DNA of 5,630 bases from an uncultured Rhodospirillales bacterium (GTDB lineage Bacteria; Pseudomonadota; Alphaproteobacteria; Acetobacterales; Acetobacteraceae): contig CAIZGT010000177.1 in the NCBI GenBank assembly GCA_903932545.1, forward strand, positions 1-5,630. The letters run 5' to 3'. The notes beneath the pieces are model-generated. The model was not told the origin of the DNA and made no database searches. It saw only the letters and a list, made by a program, of their open reading frames with translations. The position numbers were made by a program, and so were the translations under genes. Positions within the stretch are counted from its first letter, which is position 1; each line of letters starts with the position of its first letter. This document shows positions 1 to 5,630 of the stretch, piece by piece.

Positions 1-173
1 AAGCGCGCCAGCACATCGGCCGGGCCGCCGGGGGCAAAGCCGGTGATAATCTTCACCGTGCGATCGGTATAACCGGCGGCACGGCCCAGCTTTGGCAGCG
101 CCAACATCCCAGCGCCGGCCAACAGCAAACGGCGTGGTAGTTTGGTGCGCAAGGCGGCGTTTGAGTGGTCCAT
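1..173 (-). CDS. Bug/TctC-family periplasmic solute-binding protein, N-terminal fragment
   Basis: Only the first 57 codons are in the window; the gene continues past the left edge. The ATG is at 173-171 on the minus strand, preceded by GGGGGA (183-178), a purine-rich ribosome site with short 4-base spacing. The product opens with a basic n-region (RTKLPRR), a hydrophobic stretch (LLLAGAGMLALP) and a likely cleavage after GRAA, which fits a signal peptide; the RR pair might make it Tat-type. The mature part begins GYTDRTVKIITGFAPGGPADVLAR, the classic start of Bug receptors, whose P/A-x-G-G-x-x-D loop closes over a carboxylate ligand. Such proteins are periplasmic receptors of tripartite tricarboxylate transporters, though most family members are orphans without linked membrane subunits. 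It is transcribed divergently from the catabolic cluster and is a diverged paralogue of the receptor at 1473-2507. The ligand is unknown. Confidence 0.88.
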   Translation of the reverse strand, partial: MDHSNAALRTKLPRRLLLAGAGMLALPKLGRAAGYTDRTVKIITGFAPGGPADVLAR

Positions 174-347
174 GCTGTCCCCCGTGGCGTTCTTGTTATT
201 TTATGCCGCCAAACTGCGTCTTGACGGATGTTAACGTTCGTTTAGCGTGGTGAGCGTGGGGTTGTGTGTCAAGCACGCCCCCGAGGCTGGAGTGACCAGC
301 CCAAGAAAAAGAGGACGCAGCAAGCGTCACAAACTTGGAGGACAACT
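174..347. promoter_or_regulatory. divergent intergenic region
   Basis: This spacer separates the minus-strand Bug gene from the plus-strand amidohydrolase and should carry promoters for both. The part at 190-245 is clearly richer in A and T than its surroundings. On the plus strand TTGACG (221-226) resembles a -35 box, with a weak -10 candidate TAGCGT (243-248) at 16 bases. On the minus strand TAAAAT (203-198) could be a -10 box, but no good -35 lies upstream of it. A short palindrome AACGTT sits at 233-238. I see no convincing LysR- or GntR-type operator. The reading frame of the amidohydrolase stays open back to a GTG at 264, so the 3' half could be coding if that start were used; I think this unlikely. 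Confidence 0.4.
337..341 (+). promoter_or_regulatory. ribosome binding site GGAGG that decides a TTG start
   Basis: A perfect GGAGG lies six bases before TTG 348-350. This is the best-placed ribosome site in the first part of the window. It supports starting the amidohydrolase at the TTG rather than at the upstream in-frame GTG at 264, which has no comparable site and would put a charged, non-signal-like segment before the Tat motif. Confidence 0.75.
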
Positions 348-1466
348 TTGGCAACCAGGCGGCAGTTTCTACGTGCAACTGGTGTTGGCCTTGCCACCGG
401 GCTGGGGTTTTGTGGATGCTGCTTGCGTCCCACCCCGGCCCGAGCTGCCAATCCACCAATTCCGAAATCCGCTCTCCCGGTCCGCATCAACGGCCAGCGC
501 GTGCGCACCATCGACACGCATGGCCATTGCTACTTTCAGGATGCCATCGATCTGATGGGCGTTGATGCGCCCAAGGTGTTGCCGCCGGTGAAGGGGGTGC
601 CAGAGCATTTCCTTGCCAAGGAAGACGTGTTGCGCACCCGTCTTGCCGCGATGGATGCAATGGGGATTGACATGCAGGTGCAGTCGATCAATCCATATTG
701 GTATGGCCGCGACCGTGAGACCGCGACAAAGATTGTTGATCTGAACAACACCCATCTCGCCGAGATGCACGCCGCCCATCCCGATCGACTCCAAGCCTTC
801 GCGGGCTTGACCATGCAATTCCCCGAACTGGCGGTGGCCCAGCTAGACGACGCCATTCGCAACAAAAAGCTGGTGGGTGCGGCAATCGGCTCAAACTTGC
901 TCAGCGAGAGCTTCGCCGATCCGAAATATGATCCGGTGTGGGCAAAGGCGGAGGAGTTGGGCGCGGTGATTTTCATCCACCCGATTTCGGCCCCCGAATT
1001 ATCCAAGCGGGTGGCCGGCAATGGCTGGCTGTCCAACGTGATCGGCAACCCGCTCGACACCACAATTTGCCTCCAACATTTCATCTTCGAGGGCGTGCTG
1101 GATCGCTTCCCCGGCTTGAAATTGCTGGCAGCGCATGGCGGCGGCTATATCGGCGATTCGGGGGACCGCGCCGAACATAGCTGCTTCGTCTCGCCGAAGA
1201 ATTGCAATCCGAACATCGTGCTGAAGAAAGATCCCGGCGATTACCGGCATCAGATTCACGTCGATGCGCTGGTGTTCACCACCGAGGCGCTGCGCCATCT
1301 GGTGGCGAATATGGGAGCCTCACAGGTGATGCTGGGCACCGATTGCCCGATCCCGTGGGAAACCCATCCGGTGGATCAGGTGATGGCGACGGCGAGCCTC
1401 AGCGACGCGCAGAAGATCGCGATTTTGGGTGGCAATGCGTCCAGGCTGCTGAAAACAAAGGTGTAA
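348..1466 (+). CDS. Tat-exported metal-dependent amidohydrolase (amidohydrolase-2 / ACMSD-like)
   Basis: The chosen start is TTG, giving 372 residues; the frame is open upstream to GTG 264 (400 residues). The N-terminus MATRRQFLRATGVGLATGLG is a textbook twin-arginine signal (RR at 4-5, then a hydrophobic core), with likely cleavage after ARA at residue 33, so the enzyme should act in the periplasm. The rest is a TIM-barrel amidohydrolase of the family containing ACMSD and gamma-resorcylate decarboxylase. The metal ligands are visible: HxH in IDTHGH (58, 60), His in IFIHP (211), His in LAAHGGG (263) and Asp in LGTDCP (332). Family members hydrolyse C-N or C-O bonds or decarboxylate aromatic and dicarboxylic acids, so the exact reaction cannot be named. 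The next gene starts six bases after the stop. Three Cys fall in the signal region (FCGCC), but they do not form a convincing lipobox. Confidence 0.88.
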   Translation: MATRRQFLRATGVGLATGLGFCGCCLRPTPARAANPPIPKSALPVRINGQRVRTIDTHGHCYFQDAIDLMGVDAPKVLPPVKGVPEHFLAKEDVLRTRLAAMDAMGIDMQVQSINPYWYGRDRETATKIVDLNNTHLAEMHAAHPDRLQAFAGLTMQFPELAVAQLDDAIRNKKLVGAAIGSNLLSESFADPKYDPVWAKAEELGAVIFIHPISAPELSKRVAGNGWLSNVIGNPLDTTICLQHFIFEGVLDRFPGLKLLAAHGGGYIGDSGDRAEHSCFVSPKNCNPNIVLKKDPGDYRHQIHVDALVFTTEALRHLVANMGASQVMLGTDCPIPWETHPVDQVMATASLSDAQKIAILGGNASRLLKTKV

Positions 1467-1472
1467 TTTCCA

Positions 1473-2507
1473 ATGCAGTTTTTTATCCGTCATTGCGAGG
1501 CGCAGGAGCGCCATGGCAATCCATCGCGATGGCACCAATTCCGCGATGGATTGGGGATCGTGATTGCGCTGGTGCTTCTCACGCTGCCCGCGCATGCGCA
1601 GGCACAGGATTATCCCAACCGCCAAGTCCGCGTGCTGGAGCCTCTCGCCGCTGCCAGCGCCGTTGATGTCGTCACCCGTCTGATCGCTGATCGGGTCGGC
1701 CATGACCTCGGCGCGGCGTTCTTTGTGGACAATCAACCCGGCGCGTCAGGATTGCTCGGCATGCGCGCGGGTGCCAAGGCGGCACCGGATGGCTATACCA
1801 TCTTGGCGGTCAACGATGCGATTGTGACGGTGCTGCCGAATATGCGCACCGATGCGGGGTATGATCCGCGCAAGGATTTCGCGCCGATCAGCCTGTTGGC
1901 CAAGCTGCGCTGGGTGCTGATCGCCCATTCAAGCCTGCCCGTGAACAATGTGCAGGAATTCATCGCCTATGCGAAAGCCAATCCCGGCAAGGTGGATTTC
2001 GGGACCGGCGGCCAGGGTAGCCCGCAGCATATTGCGATGGAATTGTTTATGCGTCAGGCCGGTATTCAACTGACCCATGTGCCGTTTCGCGGTGTGACCC
2101 AGGCTTACACCGACCTTGTCTCCGGTCATGTGCCGGTGATGTTCATCGCCTTGCCCGCCCCGTTGGCGATGGCGGCGGATGGTAAGGTGAAAATTCTGGG
2201 CTTTGCCGAATCCAGCCGCCTGCCCGCGCTGCCGGATGTGCCAACGATTGCCGAGCAGGGCATGCCGGGGTTTGAGTTCTCGTCTTTTGCCGCCTGGATG
2301 GCCCCGGCCGGCACGCCGCGCCCGATCATCGACAAGCTGAACGCGGCGATCAAACGCGCGGTGGCCGACCCTGAGGTGAACAAGCGCCTCATCGACTATG
2401 GTGATCTGCCGGTGGCCTCCACGCCGGAGGAACTCGCCGCCGTGATCGCGCAGGACTATGTGGCGAAGGGCGAATTGCTGAAGGCTGCCAATATCCATGC
2501 CGACTGA
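1473..2507 (+). CDS. Bug/TctC-family periplasmic solute-binding protein with repeat-derived N-terminus
   Basis: The product has 344 residues, somewhat longer than the usual 320-330. The hydrophobic core GIVIALVLLTLPAHA (28-42) and cleavage near AQA|QDYP form a Sec-type signal peptide, but its n-region is unusually long (27 residues) and is encoded by a palindromic repeat (1488-1553). The mature protein follows the Bug pattern: YPNRQVRV, DNQPGASGLLGMRAGAKAAPDGYT, DFAPISLLAK, FGTGGQGSPQHIAMELF, HVPFRG, ALPDVPTIAEQGMPGFE, WMAPAGTP and a C-terminal helical part. The usual first ligand loop (P-x-x-P-G-G-x-x-D) reads PLAAASAVD, so the double glycine is gone. It would bind a small carboxylate-like solute in the periplasm; the ligand is unknown and no TctA/TctB genes are seen. 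The ATG at 1473 has only a weak AAGG about 11 bases upstream. TTG 1551 and GTG 1560 are in-frame alternatives but would give a signal with no positive charge. Confidence 0.88.
   Translation: MQFFIRHCEAQERHGNPSRWHQFRDGLGIVIALVLLTLPAHAQAQDYPNRQVRVLEPLAAASAVDVVTRLIADRVGHDLGAAFFVDNQPGASGLLGMRAGAKAAPDGYTILAVNDAIVTVLPNMRTDAGYDPRKDFAPISLLAKLRWVLIAHSSLPVNNVQEFIAYAKANPGKVDFGTGGQGSPQHIAMELFMRQAGIQLTHVPFRGVTQAYTDLVSGHVPVMFIALPAPLAMAADGKVKILGFAESSRLPALPDVPTIAEQGMPGFEFSSFAAWMAPAGTPRPIIDKLNAAIKRAVADPEVNKRLIDYGDLPVASTPEELAAVIAQDYVAKGELLKAANIHAD
1488..1553. repeat. palindromic REP-like element inside the start of the receptor gene
   Basis: The element begins CGTCATTGCGAGG and contains GCAATCCA, which I recall as the hallmark of a dispersed intergenic repeat in many proteobacterial genomes. 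Two structures are visible. The first is ATTGC (1492-1496) pairing with GCAAT (1516-1520) around a perfect inner stem GGCGC/GCGCC (1499-1503 and 1508-1512, loop AGGA). The second is a perfect 12-base inverted repeat, CAATCCATCGCG (1517-1528) with CGCGATGGATTG (1542-1553), loop of 13. The two share 1517-1520, so they compete. The element has 66 bases, a multiple of three, and is read in frame as part of the receptor's N-terminus. Neither hairpin is followed by a T-run, so it is not an intrinsic terminator. Confidence 0.7.
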
Positions 2508-3558
2508 CGTCACGCGGATCGCCTCCGCCACATTGTGCGACTTCGCCGCTGCCGCCTTCCGCGCCGTGGGCCTACCCGAGCAAGACGCGCTGGTGGTGGC
2601 AGGGCTGATGGCGGAGGCCGATCTGATCGGGGCCGATGCGCACGGTATTTTCCGCCTGCCGCAATATATCCGCCGTCTGGAAGCGGGCGGCGTGAACAAA
2701 ACCCCCAACATCACCGTCAACCGCACCGCCGCCGCCACCGCGTTGATCGATGGCGATAACGGCATGGGCCATCTCGTCGTCGCGCGTGCCGCCGAGGAAG
2801 CGATCGGCATGGCGCGTGAGGCGGGCATTGGCTGGGCGGGGGTGCGCGGCTCGAACCACGCTGGCCCCGCTTCAATCTACGCCGCCATGCCGCTGGAAGC
2901 CGGGATGATCGGGATTTATTCGGCGGTGGCGAGTGCGAACCACATGGCACCCTGGGGCGGCACCGATCTGCTGCTCGGCACCAACCCGTTGGCAATTGCG
3001 GTGCCAGCCGGAGACGCGCCGCCGGTAGTGTTGGACATTGCCACAACGGTGGTTTCCTACGGCACGATCAAGAATTACGTGCTGCAAGGCCGTGATTTCA
3101 AACCCGGCTGGATGATCGACCGCAAAGACGGCTCCGATCTCACCGATCACAACCGCAGCAAAGACGGCGTGCTGCTGCCCATCGGTGGCTACAAAGGCGC
3201 GGGGCTGGCGTTGATCCTCGGCCTGCTGGCGGGCTCGCTCAACAATGCGGGCGTCGGCAAGCATGTTGTGGATTTCAACGCCGATGACGCGAGCACCGCC
3301 AACACCGGCCAATTCGTGCTCGCACTCGACATCAAACGCTTCATCGATCCGGAATTGTTTGCAGCCTTGGTGGTGGCGCATCTGGACGAGTTGCGGCATT
3401 CGGCGCGCTTGCCGGGCGTGGACGGCATTCGTCTGCCCGGCGATGAACGCGCCAAGCGCCGCGCGGAGCGGCTGTCGCAGGGTGTGCCGATCAGCGCTGC
3501 GCTGTGTCATGTGCTGAATACATTGGGTGCGCGATTGAACATTGGCACACTCGCCTAA
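2497..3558 (+). CDS. Ldh-family (malate/L-lactate dehydrogenase-like) NAD(P)-dependent oxidoreductase
   Basis: At 353 residues this has the normal length of the Ldh2/MDG1 family, which includes sulfolactate, ureidoglycolate, malate and delta-1-piperideine-2-carboxylate dehydrogenases. Family motifs appear in order: DLIGADAHGIFRLPQY with the conserved His49, GSNHAGPASIYA with the catalytic-type His121, a nucleotide-binding stretch MAPWGGTDLLLGTNPLAIAVP (150-170), VVLDIATTVVSYGTIK (177-192), GGYKGAGLAL (230-239) and DGIRLPGDE (309-317). The motif usually read as GGxKGYGLA has Ala in place of Tyr, a mild change. There is no signal peptide, so it should be cytoplasmic, unlike its neighbours. It would interconvert a 2-hydroxy and a 2-oxo acid (or an imino/amino acid pair) with NAD(P)H; the substrate is unknown. 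The ATG overlaps the end of the receptor gene by 11 bases, which suggests translational coupling; the ribosome site is weak. Confidence 0.9.
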   Translation: MPTDVTRIASATLCDFAAAAFRAVGLPEQDALVVAGLMAEADLIGADAHGIFRLPQYIRRLEAGGVNKTPNITVNRTAAATALIDGDNGMGHLVVARAAEEAIGMAREAGIGWAGVRGSNHAGPASIYAAMPLEAGMIGIYSAVASANHMAPWGGTDLLLGTNPLAIAVPAGDAPPVVLDIATTVVSYGTIKNYVLQGRDFKPGWMIDRKDGSDLTDHNRSKDGVLLPIGGYKGAGLALILGLLAGSLNNAGVGKHVVDFNADDASTANTGQFVLALDIKRFIDPELFAALVVAHLDELRHSARLPGVDGIRLPGDERAKRRAERLSQGVPISAALCHVLNTLGARLNIGTLA

Positions 3559-3570
3559 ACTCTGTTTATC
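3542..3570 (+). promoter_or_regulatory. possible internal promoter before the molybdenum hydroxylase genes
   Basis: TTGGCA (3542-3547) and TTTATC (3565-3570) are 17 bases apart, a good -35 match and a poor -10 match, 34 bases before the next ATG. The -35 half lies inside the end of the Ldh-family gene. The 45-base gap here is the only real gap among the five plus-strand genes, so a second transcription start is conceivable. It contains no terminator-like hairpin. Confidence 0.25.
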
Positions 3571-3603
3571 ATCTGATCTGAACCAACACGGGGATAACCC
3601 TGG

Positions 3604-4104
3604 ATGATCAAGCTCACCGTCAACGGCCACGTTCACAACCTCGATATCGACCCCGCCACCCCGCTGCTCTACGCCCTGCGCGATGATTTGCAGCTCAACG
3701 CGGCCAAATATGGCTGTGGTTTGGGGCAGTGCGGCGCCTGCACGGTAATGGTCGACGGGCAGGCGGCGTTCTCCTGCCTGGTGCCGGTGTCGGCTTTGGA
3801 GGCCAAGCAGATCAAAACTGTTGAGGGTTTGGGCAGCATTGCCAAGCCGGGCGCAGTGTCACAGGCGTTTATAGACGAGCAGGCGGCGCAATGCGGATAT
3901 TGCAGTGCGGGAATGATCATGCGTGCCCAGGCGTTGCTGGAGCGCAACCACAACCCGACCGAAGCTGAAATTCGCGCGCATATGCAAACGAACCTCTGCC
4001 GCTGCGGCACGCATATGCGCATCATCGCCGCTGTCAAACGCGCCGCCGCCAGCATGCGCGGCCAGCGCGTTGAACCGGCGCTGCATGGGGAGATCGCCCG
4101 ATGA
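3604..4104 (+). CDS. [2Fe-2S] small subunit of a molybdenum hydroxylase (isoquinoline 1-oxidoreductase alpha-like)
   Basis: The product has 166 residues, usual for the stand-alone iron-sulfur subunit of the xanthine oxidase family. The N-terminal plant-ferredoxin-like domain carries the first cluster in YGCGLGQCGACTV (Cys38, 43, 46) and SCL (Cys58). The C-terminal four-helix domain carries the second in AQCGYCSAGM (Cys97, 100) and LCRCGTH (Cys132, 134). All eight ligands are present. It passes electrons from the molybdenum centre of the partner subunit to an external acceptor. It has no FAD domain and no signal peptide of its own, so it presumably leaves the cytoplasm folded together with the Tat-tagged large subunit. 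GGGGA (3590-3594) lies nine bases before the ATG. The stop overlaps the next start as ATGA, showing tight coupling to the large subunit. Confidence 0.95.
   Translation: MIKLTVNGHVHNLDIDPATPLLYALRDDLQLNAAKYGCGLGQCGACTVMVDGQAAFSCLVPVSALEAKQIKTVEGLGSIAKPGAVSQAFIDEQAAQCGYCSAGMIMRAQALLERNHNPTEAEIRAHMQTNLCRCGTHMRIIAAVKRAAASMRGQRVEPALHGEIAR
4087..4092 (+). promoter_or_regulatory. ribosome binding site for the large subunit
   Basis: GGGGAG lies eight bases before ATG 4101, inside the last codons of the small subunit. Together with the ATGA overlap it fixes the start of the large subunit and supports coupled, near-stoichiometric translation of the pair. Confidence 0.65.
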
Positions 4105-5630
4105 ACAAGCTCTCACGCCGCACTCTGCTCGCCTCGGCGGGCGCGCTGGTGGTGTATTTCAACACCGATCTCTCCGTGGCCGCCGAGGGGACCAAGCTGC
4201 CCGGCGCGCTGACCGATCTGCCGGAACTCTCCGGTTGGGTGCGCATTGATGCCAAAGGTGAGATCACGGTCTTTACCGGTAAATGCGAACTCGGCCAGGG
4301 CATCCGCACCGCGCTGATCCAAATTGCCGCCGAACAATTGGATGTGCAGCCGGGTGATATCCACCTCGTGACAGCCGACACCGCGCGCACGGCGAATGAG
4401 GGTTACACCTCGGGCAGCCTGTCGATGAAGAATTCCGGCACCGCGATTCTCAACGCGACGGCTGAAATGCGGGCGTTGATGATCCAAGCCGCAGCCGCCA
4501 AGCTCGGCGTGGCAGAGGACAAGCTCGCGACCAAAGCTGGTGCCGTGATCGCCCCAGATGGACGTAAGCTCAGCTACGGTGAATTGGCGCAGAGTGTTCC
4601 GGCAGATCTTAAGGCGACCGGCACCGCGAAGCCAAAAGACCCCTCAACCCATCGCATCAGCGGCAAGTTCCTTTCGCGCGTTGATATTCCGGCGAAAATG
4701 ACCGGCGGTGTCGCCTACGTGCACGACCTGCGCCTGCCCGGCATGCTGCACGCCCGCATGATCCGCCCGCCGAGCTATCGTGCCACGCTGCAATCGGTTG
4801 ACCTCAATGTGGCCGCTGGCATGCCCGGTGTTCAGAAAGTGGTGCGCGACGGCTCCTATCTCGCGGTGATCGCAGCCAAGGAATGGCAAGCGATCCAGGC
4901 GATGCGGGCGCTGGAGGCGAGTGCTACCTGGACGCCAGGGCGTGAACTGCCGGATCAGGGCAAGATTTTCGATGTCATCCGCGCCTTACCGGCGAAAGAC
5001 ACCACCATCCTCGACCGCACCGCAGCGATCCCCCAGGGCGTGCGGCGATTCAAATCGGCCTATCACCGCCCCTATAAAATGCACGGCTCTATTGGCCCAT
5101 CTTGCGCAGTGGGGCTGCTCGAAGCGGACCAACTCACGGTCTGGACCCACACCCAAGGCGTGTTCCCCGATCGCGCGGCGATTGCCGAGTTGGTGAAGAT
5201 GCCGCAATCCAAAGTCCGGCTGATTCATATGGAGGGGGCGGGTTGCTACGGCCATAATGGCGCGGATGACGCCGCCGCCGACGCCGCCATGCTCGCCCGC
5301 GCTATGCCCGGCACCCCGATCCGCGTGCAGTGGATGCGCGAACAGGAACAAACCTGGGAGCCGTTCACCCCCGCAATGGTGACCGAGATCGACGCCGCAC
5401 TCGACGATCAGGGCCGCATCGTGGATTGGCAATATGGCGTGTGGAGCAACACGCATTCAAACCGCCCCGGCACCGGAGGCAATCTGGTGGCTGGCTGGCA
5501 CATTGCCGAGCCGCTCACGCCCCCACCACCGCGCCCGATTCCGCAGCCCGAAGGCGGCGGTGATCGCAACGCCATTCCGCTGTATGCGTTCCCAAGCGCG
5601 AAAGTGGTCTCCCACTTCCTGCCCGACGAG
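4101..5630 (+). CDS. Tat-exported molybdopterin-binding large subunit of a molybdenum hydroxylase (IorB/NicB-like), partial
   Basis: The frame is open for 510 codons and runs off the right edge; relatives usually have about 700-760 residues, or over 1,100 when fused to cytochrome c domains. MNKLSRRTLLASAGALVV is a twin-arginine signal (RR at 6-7), with likely cleavage around SVAAEG (25-30), so the mature enzyme is periplasmic. Visible parts are an N-terminal molybdopterin-binding segment SGWVRIDAKGEITVFTGKCELGQG (44-67), an a/b hammerhead domain starting near FLSRVDIPAKMTGG (190-203), the cofactor motif MHGSIGPSCAVGLLE (327-341), and EGAGCYGHNGADDAAADAA (378-396), the position of the GGGFGG-type loop. 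The GCYGHNGADD version is one I associate with proteins annotated as nicotinate dehydrogenase subunit B. The catalytic Glu expected near the C-terminus lies outside the window. It would hydroxylate a heteroaromatic ring or oxidise an aldehyde using water; the substrate is not determined. Confidence 0.93.
   Translation, partial: MNKLSRRTLLASAGALVVYFNTDLSVAAEGTKLPGALTDLPELSGWVRIDAKGEITVFTGKCELGQGIRTALIQIAAEQLDVQPGDIHLVTADTARTANEGYTSGSLSMKNSGTAILNATAEMRALMIQAAAAKLGVAEDKLATKAGAVIAPDGRKLSYGELAQSVPADLKATGTAKPKDPSTHRISGKFLSRVDIPAKMTGGVAYVHDLRLPGMLHARMIRPPSYRATLQSVDLNVAAGMPGVQKVVRDGSYLAVIAAKEWQAIQAMRALEASATWTPGRELPDQGKIFDVIRALPAKDTTILDRTAAIPQGVRRFKSAYHRPYKMHGSIGPSCAVGLLEADQLTVWTHTQGVFPDRAAIAELVKMPQSKVRLIHMEGAGCYGHNGADDAAADAAMLARAMPGTPIRVQWMREQEQTWEPFTPAMVTEIDAALDDQGRIVDWQYGVWSNTHSNRPGTGGNLVAGWHIAEPLTPPPPRPIPQPEGGGDRNAIPLYAFPSAKVVSHFLPDE

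Noticed and set aside
264..347. Upstream extension of the amidohydrolase from GTG 264
   Set aside because: It has no good ribosome site, and the extra 28 residues are charged and not signal-like, whereas TTG 348 has GGAGG at ideal spacing directly before a Tat motif.
196..459. Small minus-strand open frame across the divergent spacer
   Set aside because: It overlaps the signal-peptide coding part of the amidohydrolase, has no recognisable domain and no support as a gene.
1492..1553. Hairpins near 1500 and 1535 as an intrinsic terminator
   Set aside because: Neither stem is followed by a run of T, and both lie inside a coding frame; a REP-like repeat explains them better.
1929..2828. 299-codon open frame on the minus strand
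   Set aside because: It lies opposite the receptor and Ldh-family genes, both with clear family motifs, and its translation is His/Arg/Ala-rich with no recognisable domain. Such shadow frames are common in GC-rich DNA.
2872..3636. 254-codon open frame on the minus strand
   Set aside because: It is antisense to the Ldh-family gene and lacks recognisable motifs; the plus-strand frame fully explains the region.
5508..5562. Proline- and glycine-rich stretch (LTPPPPRPIPQPEGGG) as a frameshift or linker
   Set aside because: The frame continues normally on both sides (GDRNAIPLYAFP), and as I recall this stretch is typical of the NicB-like family.
1..5630. CRISPR arrays, tRNA or rRNA genes, insertion sequences
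   Set aside because: I saw no regularly spaced repeats, cloverleaf sequences, transposase motifs or terminal inverted repeats apart from the palindromic element at 1488-1553.

Overview
The window is GC-rich (about 60% by eye) and almost wholly coding. It looks like a catabolic locus of a proteobacterium. Twin-arginine (Tat) exported oxidoreductases and more than one orphan Bug/TctC-type solute receptor suggest an alphaproteobacterium, perhaps in or near the Acetobacteraceae, or a betaproteobacterium. This placement is inferred from gene content and base composition, not from a marker gene.

Layout. Positions 1-173 (minus strand) hold the 5' end of a Bug-family periplasmic solute-binding protein that runs off the left edge. 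A non-coding divergent spacer of about 174 bases follows. Five plus-strand genes then run head to tail: a Tat-exported metal-dependent amidohydrolase of the ACMSD/amidohydrolase-2 type (348-1466), a second Bug-family receptor (1473-2507), an Ldh-family (malate/L-lactate dehydrogenase-like) NAD(P)-dependent oxidoreductase (2497-3558), a [2Fe-2S] small subunit of a molybdenum hydroxylase (3604-4104), and the Tat-exported molybdopterin-binding large subunit of the same enzyme (from 4101, open at the right edge, 510 codons seen). Gaps and overlaps are +6, -11, +45 and -4 bases, so the five are probably co-transcribed. A possible internal start lies before the molybdenum hydroxylase pair.

How the genes may work together (inference). 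The two receptors would capture small carboxylates or related anions in the periplasm. The molybdenum hydroxylase pair (isoquinoline 1-oxidoreductase / nicotinate dehydrogenase-like) would hydroxylate or oxidise a heteroaromatic or aldehyde substrate there. The amidohydrolase would hydrolyse or decarboxylate a ring-derived acid, also outside the cytoplasm. The Ldh-family enzyme would oxidise or reduce a 2-hydroxy/2-oxo acid in the cytoplasm. The substrate cannot be read from the sequence. No TctA/TctB membrane subunits, regulator or cytochrome subunit lies in the window.

The most unusual structure is a palindromic, REP-like repeat (1488-1553) inside the start of the second Bug gene. It is read in frame and appears to supply the positively charged front of the signal peptide.
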